Of a DNA stretch of 64,000 nt, positions 18,860-27,319 are shown in pieces. The notes beneath the pieces were generated by a model. It saw only the letters and a list, made by a program, of their open reading frames with translations. It made no database searches and was not told the origin of the DNA. The stretch is from Endobacterium cereale (GTDB taxonomy: Bacteria; Pseudomonadota; Alphaproteobacteria; Rhizobiales; Rhizobiaceae). The translations under genes were made by a program, and so were the position numbers. How positions within the stretch are numbered: the first letter of the stretch is position 1; each line of letters opens with the position of its first letter. The stretch spans positions 124,001 through 188,000 of the forward strand of contig NZ_WIXI01000047.1 of the NCBI RefSeq assembly GCF_009617585.1, read 5' to 3'.

Positions 18860-19381
18860 TCACCCGTAGAGCGGGCGCGTGCTGCCCGATGCCGTTGCTG
18901 TCGTTTTGGCCTGCGCACCGAAGCGCGAATACATGTTGGACACGCCGCTGAAGAGATTCCCGGCGGCGCTGATGAATGCTGCTTTCTGGGCGTTCTTGCC
19001 GCTAATCCGACTGTTGACCGCCGCGTCGTTGAGACCTCTCGCCTGCTGTTCGCCCCGATAGATGTCCGTGCGAGCGGCAAGGTCCGTCTCAAAATCCGTA
19101 TCGGCCATGATGTCGATGACAGATGGGTCCGTCAGATCACCCCCGGCGCCGGCCACCGCCGCCCGTTGCTGTGAGGCAATCAGGCGACCTTGGCGATACG
19201 TTGCGGCTGCATCACGCTGGGAGGCTGCCTGCGCCTCGTCGGCCTGCATCTCCTGCACCTTGGCCTGATAGTCGGCCTGTGCTTTTGCCTCACGTCCTGC
19301 CTGGATGGTGCCGAGCACGGAAATGCCTGTGCCGATGGCACCAAAGATCGGAGCGAGACCTGCTAACGCACCCATGCCCAC
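18860..19381 (-). CDS. Internal core protein, T7 gp14-like
   Basis: A 173-residue protein with a glycine-rich hydrophobic N-terminus (LAGLAPIFGAIGTGISVLGT) followed by a long Ala/Gln-rich helix (AQADYQAKVQEMQADEAQAA). This is the pattern of gp14-type inner core proteins, which insert in the outer membrane during DNA ejection. Gene position (after the gp13-like gene and before the large internal proteins) agrees. It overlaps the upstream gene by 19 bases. Confidence 0.75.
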   Translation of the reverse strand: MGMGALAGLAPIFGAIGTGISVLGTIQAGREAKAQADYQAKVQEMQADEAQAASQRDAAATYRQGRLIASQQRAAVAGAGGDLTDPSVIDIMADTDFETDLAARTDIYRGEQQARGLNDAAVNSRISGKNAQKAAFISAAGNLFSGVSNMYSRFGAQAKTTATASGSTRPLYG

Positions 19382-19728
19382 ACCACCTTGTCGTCAATCG
19401 TTTCATCTGTCGGCTTAAAGCCAAGCTTGAGCATCATCGCTTCGGCGCGAGGAATGCTGTCGTCGCACCATGTCTTGATCGTCGTTGCGCCGGATGCCTT
19501 GGCGGCGTCCAGCATTTCGATCACATGCCGGTACAGAGACGGCCGTCGCTCACCGGCGGGAACCTCAAGGAACCCAACCCAGACACCGGGTTCGACTTCC
19601 AGAACGCCGCCCATGCCCGCGACAAGCCTTCCTTTGCGCATCGCCTTCGCGTGCCATGCGCTGCTGAACTGGATGCCTCCATAGAAGCGCGCGACATCGT
19701 CATCCGTCGCTCGTGTCACTTCAGCCAT
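19363..19728 (-). CDS. GNAT-fold-like protein, T7 gp13-like position
   Basis: A 121-residue protein with an N-acetyltransferase-like layout: a central strand segment (VAGMGGVLEVEPGVWVGFLEV), then YRHVIEMLDAAKASGATTIKTWCD and a C-terminal MMLKLGFKPTDE that resembles the acetyl-CoA-fold end (GF.PT.E). Many T7-like phages have such a small protein between tail tube B and the gp14-like gene. Whether it acetylates anything is unknown. The ATG at 19728 overlaps the end of the tail tube B gene by 8 bases. Confidence 0.65.
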   Translation of the reverse strand: MAEVTRATDDDVARFYGGIQFSSAWHAKAMRKGRLVAGMGGVLEVEPGVWVGFLEVPAGERRPSLYRHVIEMLDAAKASGATTIKTWCDDSIPRAEAMMLKLGFKPTDETIDDKVVWAWVR

Positions 19729-22396
19729 TGGTCGTGGCGTCCAGCACCATGGCCGAAGCCGTGAACGGGTAAGGCGCCCGTTGCTCGAGGCAAACGCGGC
19801 TGTCCGTATTCCAATCCGAGCTAATCGGCAGAAGATCGAAATCAAACGCTTCCTGCAGTTGGCCTTTCGGCAGAGGCCCGCCGTTCTTGGTGCTCGTCAG
19901 TTGCCGAAGGGTTGCGAAGTCACGACCGGCCCTCAGGCCGTCAAGAACGGTATTCGTGAGGTACAGACCGAGCTGCGCGATCTTCTTACGCATGAACAAG
20001 GCAGTCCCCCCGCCTGCCCCATAGGCAAGCTTGGTGCTCTGCCAGCGGCCTATATACGGCAGCCCGATAACCACTGTCTGACCAGCGGGCACCGGCGTGG
20101 TAAGGGTCACGTTGCCCCCCGTCGCGGTGGCAAGGTTGTTCTGATCGTGGACCGCTTTGCCGTTCACCCAGACCGTCACCTGCTTGCCCGCCAATTGCGG
20201 GACCGAAAACACCGTCTGGTTTGCCGTAGCGGTGAAAGTCGTGAACCCATCGGCCAGGCAGTTAAGTGCGCCTCCGCGGCAGTCCTTGGCATCAGCCAGA
20301 CGCTCGAGCCGCTTCTTGCCGTTGCGGATGACGGCGAAGTAAACCGAGTCCTGCCCCTTGCCTCGCACCGCTGCCACGTTTGTGATCTGGCCATCGGTGA
20401 CAAACCGAGACCAAGCCACAACGTTTTCCGAAGGCTCATAGGTCAGTGCGCGTGCCTCGCCATTAGTGAGAACAAACCAAACGGTTGTGTCCGGCCGGCG
20501 CTGAACGGTGATATCCACGATCGGGGAACCGTCGCAAATCTCCTCATGCATAGCCATGAGGTTTGATGCGCCGTAGTTGCCCCCCTGATCCTGAGCCATC
20601 CGATATACCGAAACACCGGACGACTGGATGAAAATCCCGTCCTTGTCAGCCTTGACCGGGCGAATATCGGAGCATCCCAAGGTGGAGACGTCAACCGGGA
20701 ACCACGCATCTGGCGTCAGAGGCTCGTCGAAGCTCGACGCCTTGATGGATATCTCGGACACATCCGAGCCGGCAAAGAGCCTTTCCAGACCGAGCAGCCA
20801 AAGAATGCCGCGCTGCGACCCCGCTCCTACCGATCGAGCGATAGGCGCACTGGCACCCTCGATCGTGTCGTCAAAGCTCTTGAAGGCATCAGGTACCGAA
20901 CCATAGGCGATATCGCCCTTGCCCCAATACAGGCGCCCACCGAACCGCTCCACAGCGCTTGGCCATCCATCGTAGTCGGACCATGTCGAATAGTCCCAAT
21001 CCGACGTGGCCGTCGTGTTGAGGAACCGCTTCAGCACTTCCATGCTGGCATTGGTCGGGCTGTTCACCGCCGTAATCCGGCAGATACCGGACTGGCTCCC
21101 GCCGGAGTAAGCGATGGTCGTGACGATTGAGCCACTCGTGTAGTTCCCGGCCTTTACAGTGAACCGGAAGAACTTGATGACGTTGTCGTCTGAGTCCTTG
21201 TAGGTGGTGTTTATCGGAGCGGTGACGTTGACGACGTCGACCCAACCGGTCGGGTTTCCTGACCCGTCATCATTGGCGGACTGCAAGGTAACAATGCCAG
21301 AGAATGTGCCCGACACCTGATAGCCAATGCGACGAGCTTCACCCACTCCTGAAATTCGGACACGAGCGCCTTCCTGACCACCGGTGTTGAAGGTGTCAGT
21401 GACCAGCGCGCCATTGTGGAAAAGCCGGAACAGGCGCCCGACCATGCCCGCCTCAAAGTAGGGTTGGCTGGCAGTGATCGTTCCATTGCCTTCCGATACG
21501 CTGTTCTGCAGCTGGATGTTGCCGTCATAAAGCGAGAATGGGCCATCGCCCACCTTGTAACGCTGCATGCCCCATGACGTATCACCGCGGCGCTGGATTT
21601 CGCGCTGCTGGTAGGCCGTCGACGAGGCGTAGATCACGTCGGTCTTCTGACGGTATTTGACGAGGTTGCTGCTCAGATCGGCGGCATCCCACGGGGTGGG
21701 GATGACCATCGGGCCAGCGGCTTCGAATTGGCATGACTCTACCCGGCTTTGACGGGCTGCCGTGTTCGCGAGTTCGATGTAGATGGTAGAGGCGAAAGGC
21801 GTGAACGACAGCGAATGCACGCCGTCCTCGATGCCCAAGGCCTCCACCAGATCACCGCGCCCCGCTGATGTGCCAATGCGGACATCCACCGGGCCACGCT
21901 CGATATCCACGCGGAGGGCGTGCTCCTTCTCCTGATCACCTGACGCTACCGAGATGGTCTGCCGTGCGGCTGCTCTGTTCTGGAGCGTGCCAGCAAGGAC
22001 GAGGTCTCCTGCGCTGACAGACGCCGACGCCCCAGAACCACTTGCTTCGCTCCATCCGGCAAAAGAACCGAACTCGCCATTGACGACGGTTGTTGCCACA
22101 GCCTGACGAGCCACTACCGCCCGGTCCTTCACCACCCTCATCTCAAGGTTGGAGAGGATCGGGAGCAAGGTTGCTCCGCCCGAATAGGCATATTCGAGAA
22201 GCTGGACGGGTCCAAAGTCGATATCGGCGATGTGCTCAAGACCGGGGCGCAAGGACATCGAGCCGATGACCTTCGGCAGCATGTTGGAGTAGAGCGCACC
22301 GGCAAATTGCATGCGCTCCAGATCGAGGCGTGCAAGGGCTTCCTCTCCGACTTCGCCGCCATTGAGGGAAAAGATAGGCGCGTTGACGCGGGGCAT
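19721..22396 (-). CDS. Tail tubular protein B (nozzle)
   Basis: An 891-residue, beta-rich protein that starts MPRVNAPIFSLNGGEVGEEA and has MSLRPGLEHIADI early on, both typical of the T7 gp12 family that forms the tail nozzle. It is somewhat longer than T7 gp12. The C-terminal domain contains AYGAGGGTALFMRKKIAQLG and LPISSDWNTDSRVCLEQ. The start codon shares a base with the stop of tail tubular protein A, so the two are coupled. Confidence 0.88.
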   Translation of the reverse strand: MPRVNAPIFSLNGGEVGEEALARLDLERMQFAGALYSNMLPKVIGSMSLRPGLEHIADIDFGPVQLLEYAYSGGATLLPILSNLEMRVVKDRAVVARQAVATTVVNGEFGSFAGWSEASGSGASASVSAGDLVLAGTLQNRAAARQTISVASGDQEKEHALRVDIERGPVDVRIGTSAGRGDLVEALGIEDGVHSLSFTPFASTIYIELANTAARQSRVESCQFEAAGPMVIPTPWDAADLSSNLVKYRQKTDVIYASSTAYQQREIQRRGDTSWGMQRYKVGDGPFSLYDGNIQLQNSVSEGNGTITASQPYFEAGMVGRLFRLFHNGALVTDTFNTGGQEGARVRISGVGEARRIGYQVSGTFSGIVTLQSANDDGSGNPTGWVDVVNVTAPINTTYKDSDDNVIKFFRFTVKAGNYTSGSIVTTIAYSGGSQSGICRITAVNSPTNASMEVLKRFLNTTATSDWDYSTWSDYDGWPSAVERFGGRLYWGKGDIAYGSVPDAFKSFDDTIEGASAPIARSVGAGSQRGILWLLGLERLFAGSDVSEISIKASSFDEPLTPDAWFPVDVSTLGCSDIRPVKADKDGIFIQSSGVSVYRMAQDQGGNYGASNLMAMHEEICDGSPIVDITVQRRPDTTVWFVLTNGEARALTYEPSENVVAWSRFVTDGQITNVAAVRGKGQDSVYFAVIRNGKKRLERLADAKDCRGGALNCLADGFTTFTATANQTVFSVPQLAGKQVTVWVNGKAVHDQNNLATATGGNVTLTTPVPAGQTVVIGLPYIGRWQSTKLAYGAGGGTALFMRKKIAQLGLYLTNTVLDGLRAGRDFATLRQLTSTKNGGPLPKGQLQEAFDFDLLPISSDWNTDSRVCLEQRAPYPFTASAMVLDATTNG

Positions 22397-23052
22397 TAAA
22401 CGTCGCCCTCTTCCGGCACAATTTCACCGCCAAGGGTGGTGGCAATTCCGCCGTTCCCGAGATTGCCCCAGCCGCCACGCGAGCGGAGCCATGAACCGGG
22501 AGGCAGGCGCTTGTTGTTCTCGTTGCGAGCGTCGACGCTTTTGGCCTTGGCAAGGGCCTTCTTCATGCGGGCTTCGAGGTCCTGCTGCTTCGTGCTCCCG
22601 TTGGTCAGGGCCTCGCATGTCTCGTAGGCCAGTTTCAGCGCCACATAGCGCCAGAACATCGTAGGCCACACCTCAACCGTATTGATCAGATCCTTGCGAA
22701 TGTATCTGATCACGAGGTTGTCGGTGTTGGCGTAGATATTCCCAGCCTGATCGGCAAAGTCGTAGAAAGGCCCTGTCCAACGGGCGTATGGACCCACCGA
22801 TAGCGTCCGAAGGTAGTTCGACGGGTAGGTGAAGGAATACGACCAGCCGTCGATAGGCGCCTCTGCCGTGGCAGTAAGGCTCGACGTCTGCTTGGCAAAG
22901 TTCCAGTCACCCTCATTGAAGGCTTCCTCAACCACGCCAAGCCAAGCCTGATCGAACTTGTACCGGGCTTCGACATCATCCGACAGCGTCGAAATGGTGC
23001 CTTTGCCGATATGCAGTTCGGCCTGCTTGTAAACGTCGAGCTTTGTGACCAT
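22396..23052 (-). CDS. Tail tubular protein A (adaptor)
   Basis: A 218-residue protein of the T7 gp11 family, the ring that joins portal to nozzle. Recognisable parts are KLDVYKQAELHIGKGTI near the start, FAYP-type segment YSFTYPSNYLRTLSVG, and MFWRYVALKLAYETCEALTN. It lies directly upstream of tail tubular protein B, as in T7-like phages. Confidence 0.85.
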   Translation of the reverse strand: MVTKLDVYKQAELHIGKGTISTLSDDVEARYKFDQAWLGVVEEAFNEGDWNFAKQTSSLTATAEAPIDGWSYSFTYPSNYLRTLSVGPYARWTGPFYDFADQAGNIYANTDNLVIRYIRKDLINTVEVWPTMFWRYVALKLAYETCEALTNGSTKQQDLEARMKKALAKAKSVDARNENNKRLPPGSWLRSRGGWGNLGNGGIATTLGGEIVPEEGDV

Positions 23053-23609
23053 TACTCGGCAGCCTCACCGTTGACCTTGGCCAGGTATTTGTCGCGAGCA
23101 GCTTCGGCATCGGCCTTGGAGCCGAAACCCTGCTCGACGATCTTGTCGCCGTGCTTGAAACGCCAGCCCTGCGGACCACCGTGCGTGACCTCAAGGTCTT
23201 CGGCCTTCACCTTGCCGGTCAGCTGACCGCTGATAGTGCCAGAGCCTTCACCGCCTTTGCCTTCGGCCTCCTTGGCGCCGCTGCCCTTTGCAGGCTTCGG
23301 TTCCTTCTCCGGCTTGGAGTTCGTCTCCTTGGCGCCGCTGTAGTCGTCCAGAACGCGCAGGGATGCCGTGGTCTTCTCGACTGTCAGAACGCGCAGGCGG
23401 GCGTCGAGCTGGAAGTCATCCGACAGAACGGTGATTTCCATACCGGGCTTCATGCGGTCCAGATGGTTGGAGAAGAACTCCGGGTGCAGAATGTCTTCCA
23501 GCGTGGTGTCGTTGGACACCTTTGCTGCAAAGCGCTGGATGGAGAAATCGGATGGCTGGAAGCGGGTGTTGCCGCCCAGCTTCGGGGTCTTTGCGGGTTT
23601 GTCACTCAT
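23052..23609 (-). CDS. Phage structural-region protein with charged linker, function unknown
   Basis: A 185-residue protein in three parts: an N-terminal domain (to about 95) with EITVLSDDFQLDARLRVLTV, a Lys/Glu/Gly-rich linker (EKEPKPAKGSGAKEAEGKG), and a small C-terminal domain with GGPQGWRFKHGDKIVEQGF that looks like a short beta-sheet domain. The ATG at 23609 has GAGGTG at good spacing. Lying between capsid and tail tube genes, it may be a minor head or head-tail protein. Not recognised. Confidence 0.65.
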   Translation of the reverse strand: MSDKPAKTPKLGGNTRFQPSDFSIQRFAAKVSNDTTLEDILHPEFFSNHLDRMKPGMEITVLSDDFQLDARLRVLTVEKTTASLRVLDDYSGAKETNSKPEKEPKPAKGSGAKEAEGKGGEGSGTISGQLTGKVKAEDLEVTHGGPQGWRFKHGDKIVEQGFGSKADAEAARDKYLAKVNGEAAE

Positions 23610-23675
23610 CGTGATCACCTCTGAAATTTAAATGGAGGGGTGGAGGCCAGCCGAAGCCAGCCTCCGAGCGTGCCA

Positions 23676-23981
23676 TCAGTCGGTGTCGGTCGCGTCGACG
23701 ACAGTGCCGTCAGTGATATCGACGCCCATCAGGTCGGCACCGGTGCCAACGTCCTTGACCCATGCGATGAACATGGCAGACACGGCGCCAAGCGGCAGGG
23801 AGGCGCGAACCTTGACCTGCACTTCGTCACCCTGCTTCATGCCGCGGGTCACGCCATCGCTGATGTAGTTCGACGTATTGACCGTCGCGATGGCGTCAGT
23901 GGTGTTCAGTTCCCACTTGTTGTTGTTCGTGTTGGACATGCCAGCCTGAACAAGCTGGAGTCCGCTCTTGTCATAAGCCAT
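23676..23981 (-). CDS. Small phage structural-region protein, possible head decoration
   Basis: A 101-residue, beta-rich, lysine-poor protein (WELNTTDAIATVNTSNYISD; VQVKVRASLPLGAVSAMFIA). It follows the capsid gene by 13 bases on the same strand. Small acidic beta proteins in this place are often head decoration or stabilising proteins, but no family motif is recognised here. Confidence 0.6.
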   Translation of the reverse strand: MAYDKSGLQLVQAGMSNTNNNKWELNTTDAIATVNTSNYISDGVTRGMKQGDEVQVKVRASLPLGAVSAMFIAWVKDVGTGADLMGVDITDGTVVDATDTD

Positions 23982-23994
23982 TGCTCAGCGCTCC

Positions 23995-24828
23995 TTACGT
24001 GATGGCTGCAGAGTCGTCGTGGACGACCTTGAGAACGCCGGCCTGCTGGAGGATGAGCGCACGATGGTAGATCGTGGCGCGGTCCCAGGAATAATCCTGT
24101 TCCTCGTTGTAGCCGGCAGCGACCTTGATCTCGTCGGTCGCAAGCGCATGGCCAACGGCAGACTTGGCGTAGACGAACATCTGGGCAGTGGCGCCGGTGC
24201 GGCCGGGAAGGCCGTTGTGGAGCATGTGCCAGGCGTTCGCGTAGATGAGCGGGCGCGGAGCCTCGTCCATCAGGGGCTTGCGATCGACATAGTCCGAGCT
24301 GGTGAAGTTCGGCATGGTCAGCAGGCGTGCCCAGCTCTTCGGGGTATGAAGGAAGGTCACGCGCTCATCGACGTTGCCTTCCCAGAGGTCGGACACGATG
24401 TCGACCATGCGGCCCAGCGACATCGTGACGGCAGTGCCGCCATTGTAGACGTTGGTGGCGGTCGAGAGAGCACGGATGATCTCGTCGTCGATTTCACGAA
24501 CCGCGTCCATGCGGGAGCGCTTCTGCATCACTTCGCGCAGCTTGCCGCCCTGCGAGGTGAATACGTTGAAGCTCGTGTTGTTCTCGAGCGAGTGCATTTC
24601 CTTCAGTTCCGCCGTGACCTGACGGTCGTTGGCGTTGCGGGTCGGGATCAGGCCGTTGACGCCGCGTTCCGACATGCCGCTGGACTGTCCGGCGATGGCA
24701 AAGACTGCCGAGCTGTGGCCGTTGGTGATGGTTTCCTTGGAGACCGTATCCTTGAGGTAGGTTTCACCACGCTGAAACTCGTGGATCCACTCATCGCGAT
24801 ACTGAGCCGCCGTGACTGGATAAGCCAT
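23995..24828 (-). CDS. Major capsid protein
   Basis: A 277-residue protein with the features of a phage capsid: an N-arm (MAYPVTAAQYRDEWIHEFQR), an E-loop-like region (TAELKEMHSLENNTSFNVF), a long helix (MDAVREIDDEIIRALST) and a C-terminal P-domain-like stretch (LATDEIKVAAGYNEEQDYSW). It directly follows the scaffold gene, with the portal further upstream, which is the standard head gene order. The ATG has AAAGGAAAC ahead of it. Confidence 0.82.
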   Translation of the reverse strand: MAYPVTAAQYRDEWIHEFQRGETYLKDTVSKETITNGHSSAVFAIAGQSSGMSERGVNGLIPTRNANDRQVTAELKEMHSLENNTSFNVFTSQGGKLREVMQKRSRMDAVREIDDEIIRALSTATNVYNGGTAVTMSLGRMVDIVSDLWEGNVDERVTFLHTPKSWARLLTMPNFTSSDYVDRKPLMDEAPRPLIYANAWHMLHNGLPGRTGATAQMFVYAKSAVGHALATDEIKVAAGYNEEQDYSWDRATIYHRALILQQAGVLKVVHDDSAAIT

Positions 24829-25017
24829 GGTCGTTTCCTTTTCGGAGGATGGGAGGGTTCAGGTTCAGCCGCGTGGAAGGGTGCCGGGGCTTTCGAGCGG
24901 GGTGCTTTGGTCATGCCAAAGGGGCCGCTGGGTCGAAATCCATCGGGGGCTTACAGTCAGCTTTTCATGCTTTATTTCAGGTGCGGGGGCCGTTGCCGGG
25001 GTGCCGCGGTAGTCCCT

Positions 25018-25992
25018 TCAGCCCTTGCGGGCGTCGAGCTTTTCCTTCTGCGCATACAGGGCCGCAACGGCCTCCTGAACTGCGGGAGAGCGGTATTTCG
25101 CGGGGTCATCGGTCTGCATTTTCCGATAGTCCGCAATCTTCTCGTCGATGGTCTTCGACGTGGTCTCGATGTCGCCATTGAAAATGGCGTTCGAGCCGTA
25201 ATAGTCGGTGGCGATCTGGGCCATCATCTTGACGAAGCCGGGATGATCCTGGAGGCGCGAGCCGTCCATCATCCGCATTTCCATCATGTCGCCGAAACCA
25301 TCCTTGCCAAGGTGGGTGGTCATCAGTTCCTGCACAGCGCTGATGTTGCCGTCGTATTCGCCGCCCCATTCGGAGCGGAGAGCGCCCTGCGTTTCCTTGG
25401 CGACCTTGACCATGTTGCCGTCCAGCTCTTGCTGCTGGGCGGTGGCGAAGTCCTGATACCAGTCGAGAGCGGCGGCAGCGGCGGCCGGCGGCACGTTCTT
25501 GGAATGCATCGCGGCCTTGAACTCACCAAGGATGGCGGTGTCCGCTTCGGATGCCTTGAAGTCATTCCGGAAATCGCCGGGATAAGCGGCAGCGTCTTCA
25601 GGGATGCCGTAGGCCTCGCGGAAGGCCTTGACCTCTTCAGGCGTGGATTTGTCGGTCAGTGTAACAGGCTTGCCAGCGGACGCCGCTGCCTGTCGGGCTT
25701 CCTTGAAGGCCTTGCTGATCGAGTCGACGGACTTGTAGCGGCCGAGATGGTTCAGGAATTTTTCGTCGCCGCCGGCCAGCTGCTCGCGAAGTCGCTGGAG
25801 ATCACCTGCGTCTGCGGCGCCGGTTTCCTTGCCTGCCGTCGCGTCTGTGAGCGTACCGCCATCGCCGCTGCCCTGCGTACCCTGATCAGCACCCTGCTGA
25901 GAGGAGGCAGCCGCATCACTGCTTTGACCGGTCTGCGTTGCGTCCGTCTGCTGGCTTGCCTGTGCGTCGGTCGTGTTGGCTTCGTCCGCCAT
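25018..25992 (-). CDS. Scaffolding protein
   Basis: A 324-residue acidic protein. The first ~65 residues are low-complexity (Gln, Ser, Thr, Ala, Gly). The rest is helical, with VSIR-type repeats such as YKSVDSISKAFKEARQAA and STPEEVKAFREAYGIPEDA, and a charged C-terminus (EKLDARKG) of the kind that binds capsid. This composition plus position between portal and capsid identifies it as the scaffold of a T7-like head. AGGAG is ideally placed before the ATG at 25992. Confidence 0.85.
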   Translation of the reverse strand: MADEANTTDAQASQQTDATQTGQSSDAAASSQQGADQGTQGSGDGGTLTDATAGKETGAADAGDLQRLREQLAGGDEKFLNHLGRYKSVDSISKAFKEARQAAASAGKPVTLTDKSTPEEVKAFREAYGIPEDAAAYPGDFRNDFKASEADTAILGEFKAAMHSKNVPPAAAAAALDWYQDFATAQQQELDGNMVKVAKETQGALRSEWGGEYDGNISAVQELMTTHLGKDGFGDMMEMRMMDGSRLQDHPGFVKMMAQIATDYYGSNAIFNGDIETTSKTIDEKIADYRKMQTDDPAKYRSPAVQEAVAALYAQKEKLDARKG

Positions 25993-26302
25993 CTGTGTCT
26001 CCTGCGAGAATATCGAGTGAATGGGTGAGCAGCTTGCGAAGCTGGAGGCCTACGTGGCGCATACCGCCTTTGAACGTGGAGCCTCGTTCGCCGCCGTGCT
26101 CATCGGGAACAAATTCAAGATCGGCCACCGCAGCGATGTGGAGCACCGCAGCGATTGCCTGCTTCTGCTGCCCCTCGTTTGCGACACCGGCCTGCACAGC
26201 CTGAAGGGCCGCAACATCGGACTTGCGCAATTCGAGGTGGCTGGTGGGCTGGCCCTCTACGATCTGGACCGGGAGCCATGGAAGGTATTTGCGGTCAGCC
26301 AT
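25916..26302 (-). CDS. Phage protein resembling the Bbp19 family
   Basis: A 128-residue protein. The centre (ADLEFVPDEHGGERGSTFKG then GMRHVGLQLRKLLTHSL) resembles the small Bbp19-type phage proteins found next to portal genes, where a GRR-VGL motif follows a mixed beta segment. Its last 77 bases overlap the scaffold gene in a different frame. The start at 26302 overlaps the end of the gene before it by 8 bases. Its role is unknown. Confidence 0.6.
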   Translation of the reverse strand: MADRKYLPWLPVQIVEGQPTSHLELRKSDVAALQAVQAGVANEGQQKQAIAAVLHIAAVADLEFVPDEHGGERGSTFKGGMRHVGLQLRKLLTHSLDILAGDTDGGRSQHDRRTGKPADGRNADRSKQ

Positions 26303-26645
26303 CAGCGCCGATCTCTGGCCGATACCACCGGTCCTGTTCGGCATGGTATTGATATCCTTCGGCGGCAAGCTTTGAACGGGCATCATTGCGCGCCTCGACA
26401 GCAAGGCGCTGAGATTCTTGCCTCAGAGCCGGCGCCGCTTCTGCTTCGCGCATACCATCAGGGCTTTCGGCGTGCTCAGTGCGGACTATCCATTCATCAC
26501 ACTCGGCAATTGTCGCCGCTGAAAACCTCGCCCCCCACGACCAATTCTTGAATGGCCAAGGACCGAGTGCGCGCCGAACGTAAAAACGCCCCTCGATATT
26601 CTCGATCCTGAACTGCCCGGAAGGGCTATCTTTTACGACTGGCAT
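26295..26645 (-). CDS. Hypothetical phage protein in head gene cluster
   Basis: A 116-residue protein with an N-terminal beta-rich part (GQFRIENIEGRFYVRRALGP; WSWGARFSAATIAECDEWI) and a helical C-terminal part rich in Glu, Ala and Arg. It lies in a chain of small genes between portal and scaffold, three bases from the next gene on one side and overlapping on the other. No family recognised. Confidence 0.6.
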   Translation of the reverse strand: MPVVKDSPSGQFRIENIEGRFYVRRALGPWPFKNWSWGARFSAATIAECDEWIVRTEHAESPDGMREAEAAPALRQESQRLAVEARNDARSKLAAEGYQYHAEQDRWYRPEIGADG

Positions 26646-26648
26646 GCC

Positions 26649-26957
26649 TCACGCCTCCGGCACAGAGGCGCGGTAGGCGGCATCGTCGCCAGACGTCCGG
26701 TACGTCTCCAACTGCCGCTCGCTGATCTCGCCGCGGGACTCGCTGACGCTGGAAGCCGGGAAGAGCACGCCCATGTCGCCGGGTTCAAGGCCAAGGCGCT
26801 CGCGCTCATCGCGGGCCAGAGCCGTGGCGACCTCGTAAGCCTGTTCGAACGAGGGGTAATCAGGCCCCTTCTGCTGGGTGGAGCCGGTGCCGCCCGTGTC
26901 CTCATGTCTGGTCACGATGAAACGCTCCACGCTTTTGACGCGGTATTCTACGGTCAT
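26649..26957 (-). CDS. Hypothetical phage protein in head gene cluster
   Basis: A 102-residue protein with a short beta segment at the start (MTVEYRVKSVERFIVTRHED) and a central helix (FEQAYEVATALARDERERLG). The ATG at 26957 has GAGGA eight bases upstream and was preferred to an upstream start at 26990. It lies between portal and scaffold genes. Not recognised. Confidence 0.6.
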   Translation of the reverse strand: MTVEYRVKSVERFIVTRHEDTGGTGSTQQKGPDYPSFEQAYEVATALARDERERLGLEPGDMGVLFPASSVSESRGEISERQLETYRTSGDDAAYRASVPEA

Positions 26958-27013
26958 ATCGATGTCCTCTTGTGAAAGCGGCGCCCGCAAGCGCCTATCC
27001 GGTCATTCGGATT

Positions 27014-27319
27014 TCAGTCGGGCGATCCGCCCTTGAGTGTCAGGTTCGGTCGCCAGTCGTCGGCGACATCGGCCTGACAAATGTCTTCGCGTAGGACGTG
27101 GGCGACAGTGTCAGCAAAGGCCCACATAGGCAGAACAGCCCCGGTGTCCCATCTGGCGTAGGCCGTGCCATCGGCAGCGATGGCCACGAAGGCGTAGGCG
27201 CGAACGTCCTTTTCTCGGATGAGAGCCTCAACCTGCGCCTTGGCGTCCTTCGCCAGTTCACGTTTGCGGCGGTTCTCGACCTTGTTGCGATGGACGCTGA
27301 GCGACACGGACTTGGTCAT
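27014..27319 (-). CDS. Hypothetical phage protein downstream of the portal gene
   Basis: A 101-residue protein: a basic N-terminal helix (VHRNKVENRRKRELAKDAKA) followed by a compact domain (VRAYAFVAIAADGTAYARWD; MWAFADTVAHVLREDI). Its ATG overlaps the portal stop codon (ATGA), so it is coupled to portal translation. Not recognised. Confidence 0.65.
   Translation of the reverse strand: MTKSVSLSVHRNKVENRRKRELAKDAKAQVEALIREKDVRAYAFVAIAADGTAYARWDTGAVLPMWAFADTVAHVLREDICQADVADDWRPNLTLKGGSPD

Noticed and set aside
24019-26028. Plus-strand open frame of 669 codons across capsid and scaffold genes
   Set aside because: It is the antisense shadow of two well-supported minus-strand genes in GC-rich DNA; its translation has no recognisable domain and no ribosome-binding site decides a start.
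26021-26551. Plus-strand frame of 176 codons between portal and scaffold
   Set aside because: Overlaps two minus-strand genes linked by overlaps to their neighbours; shadow.
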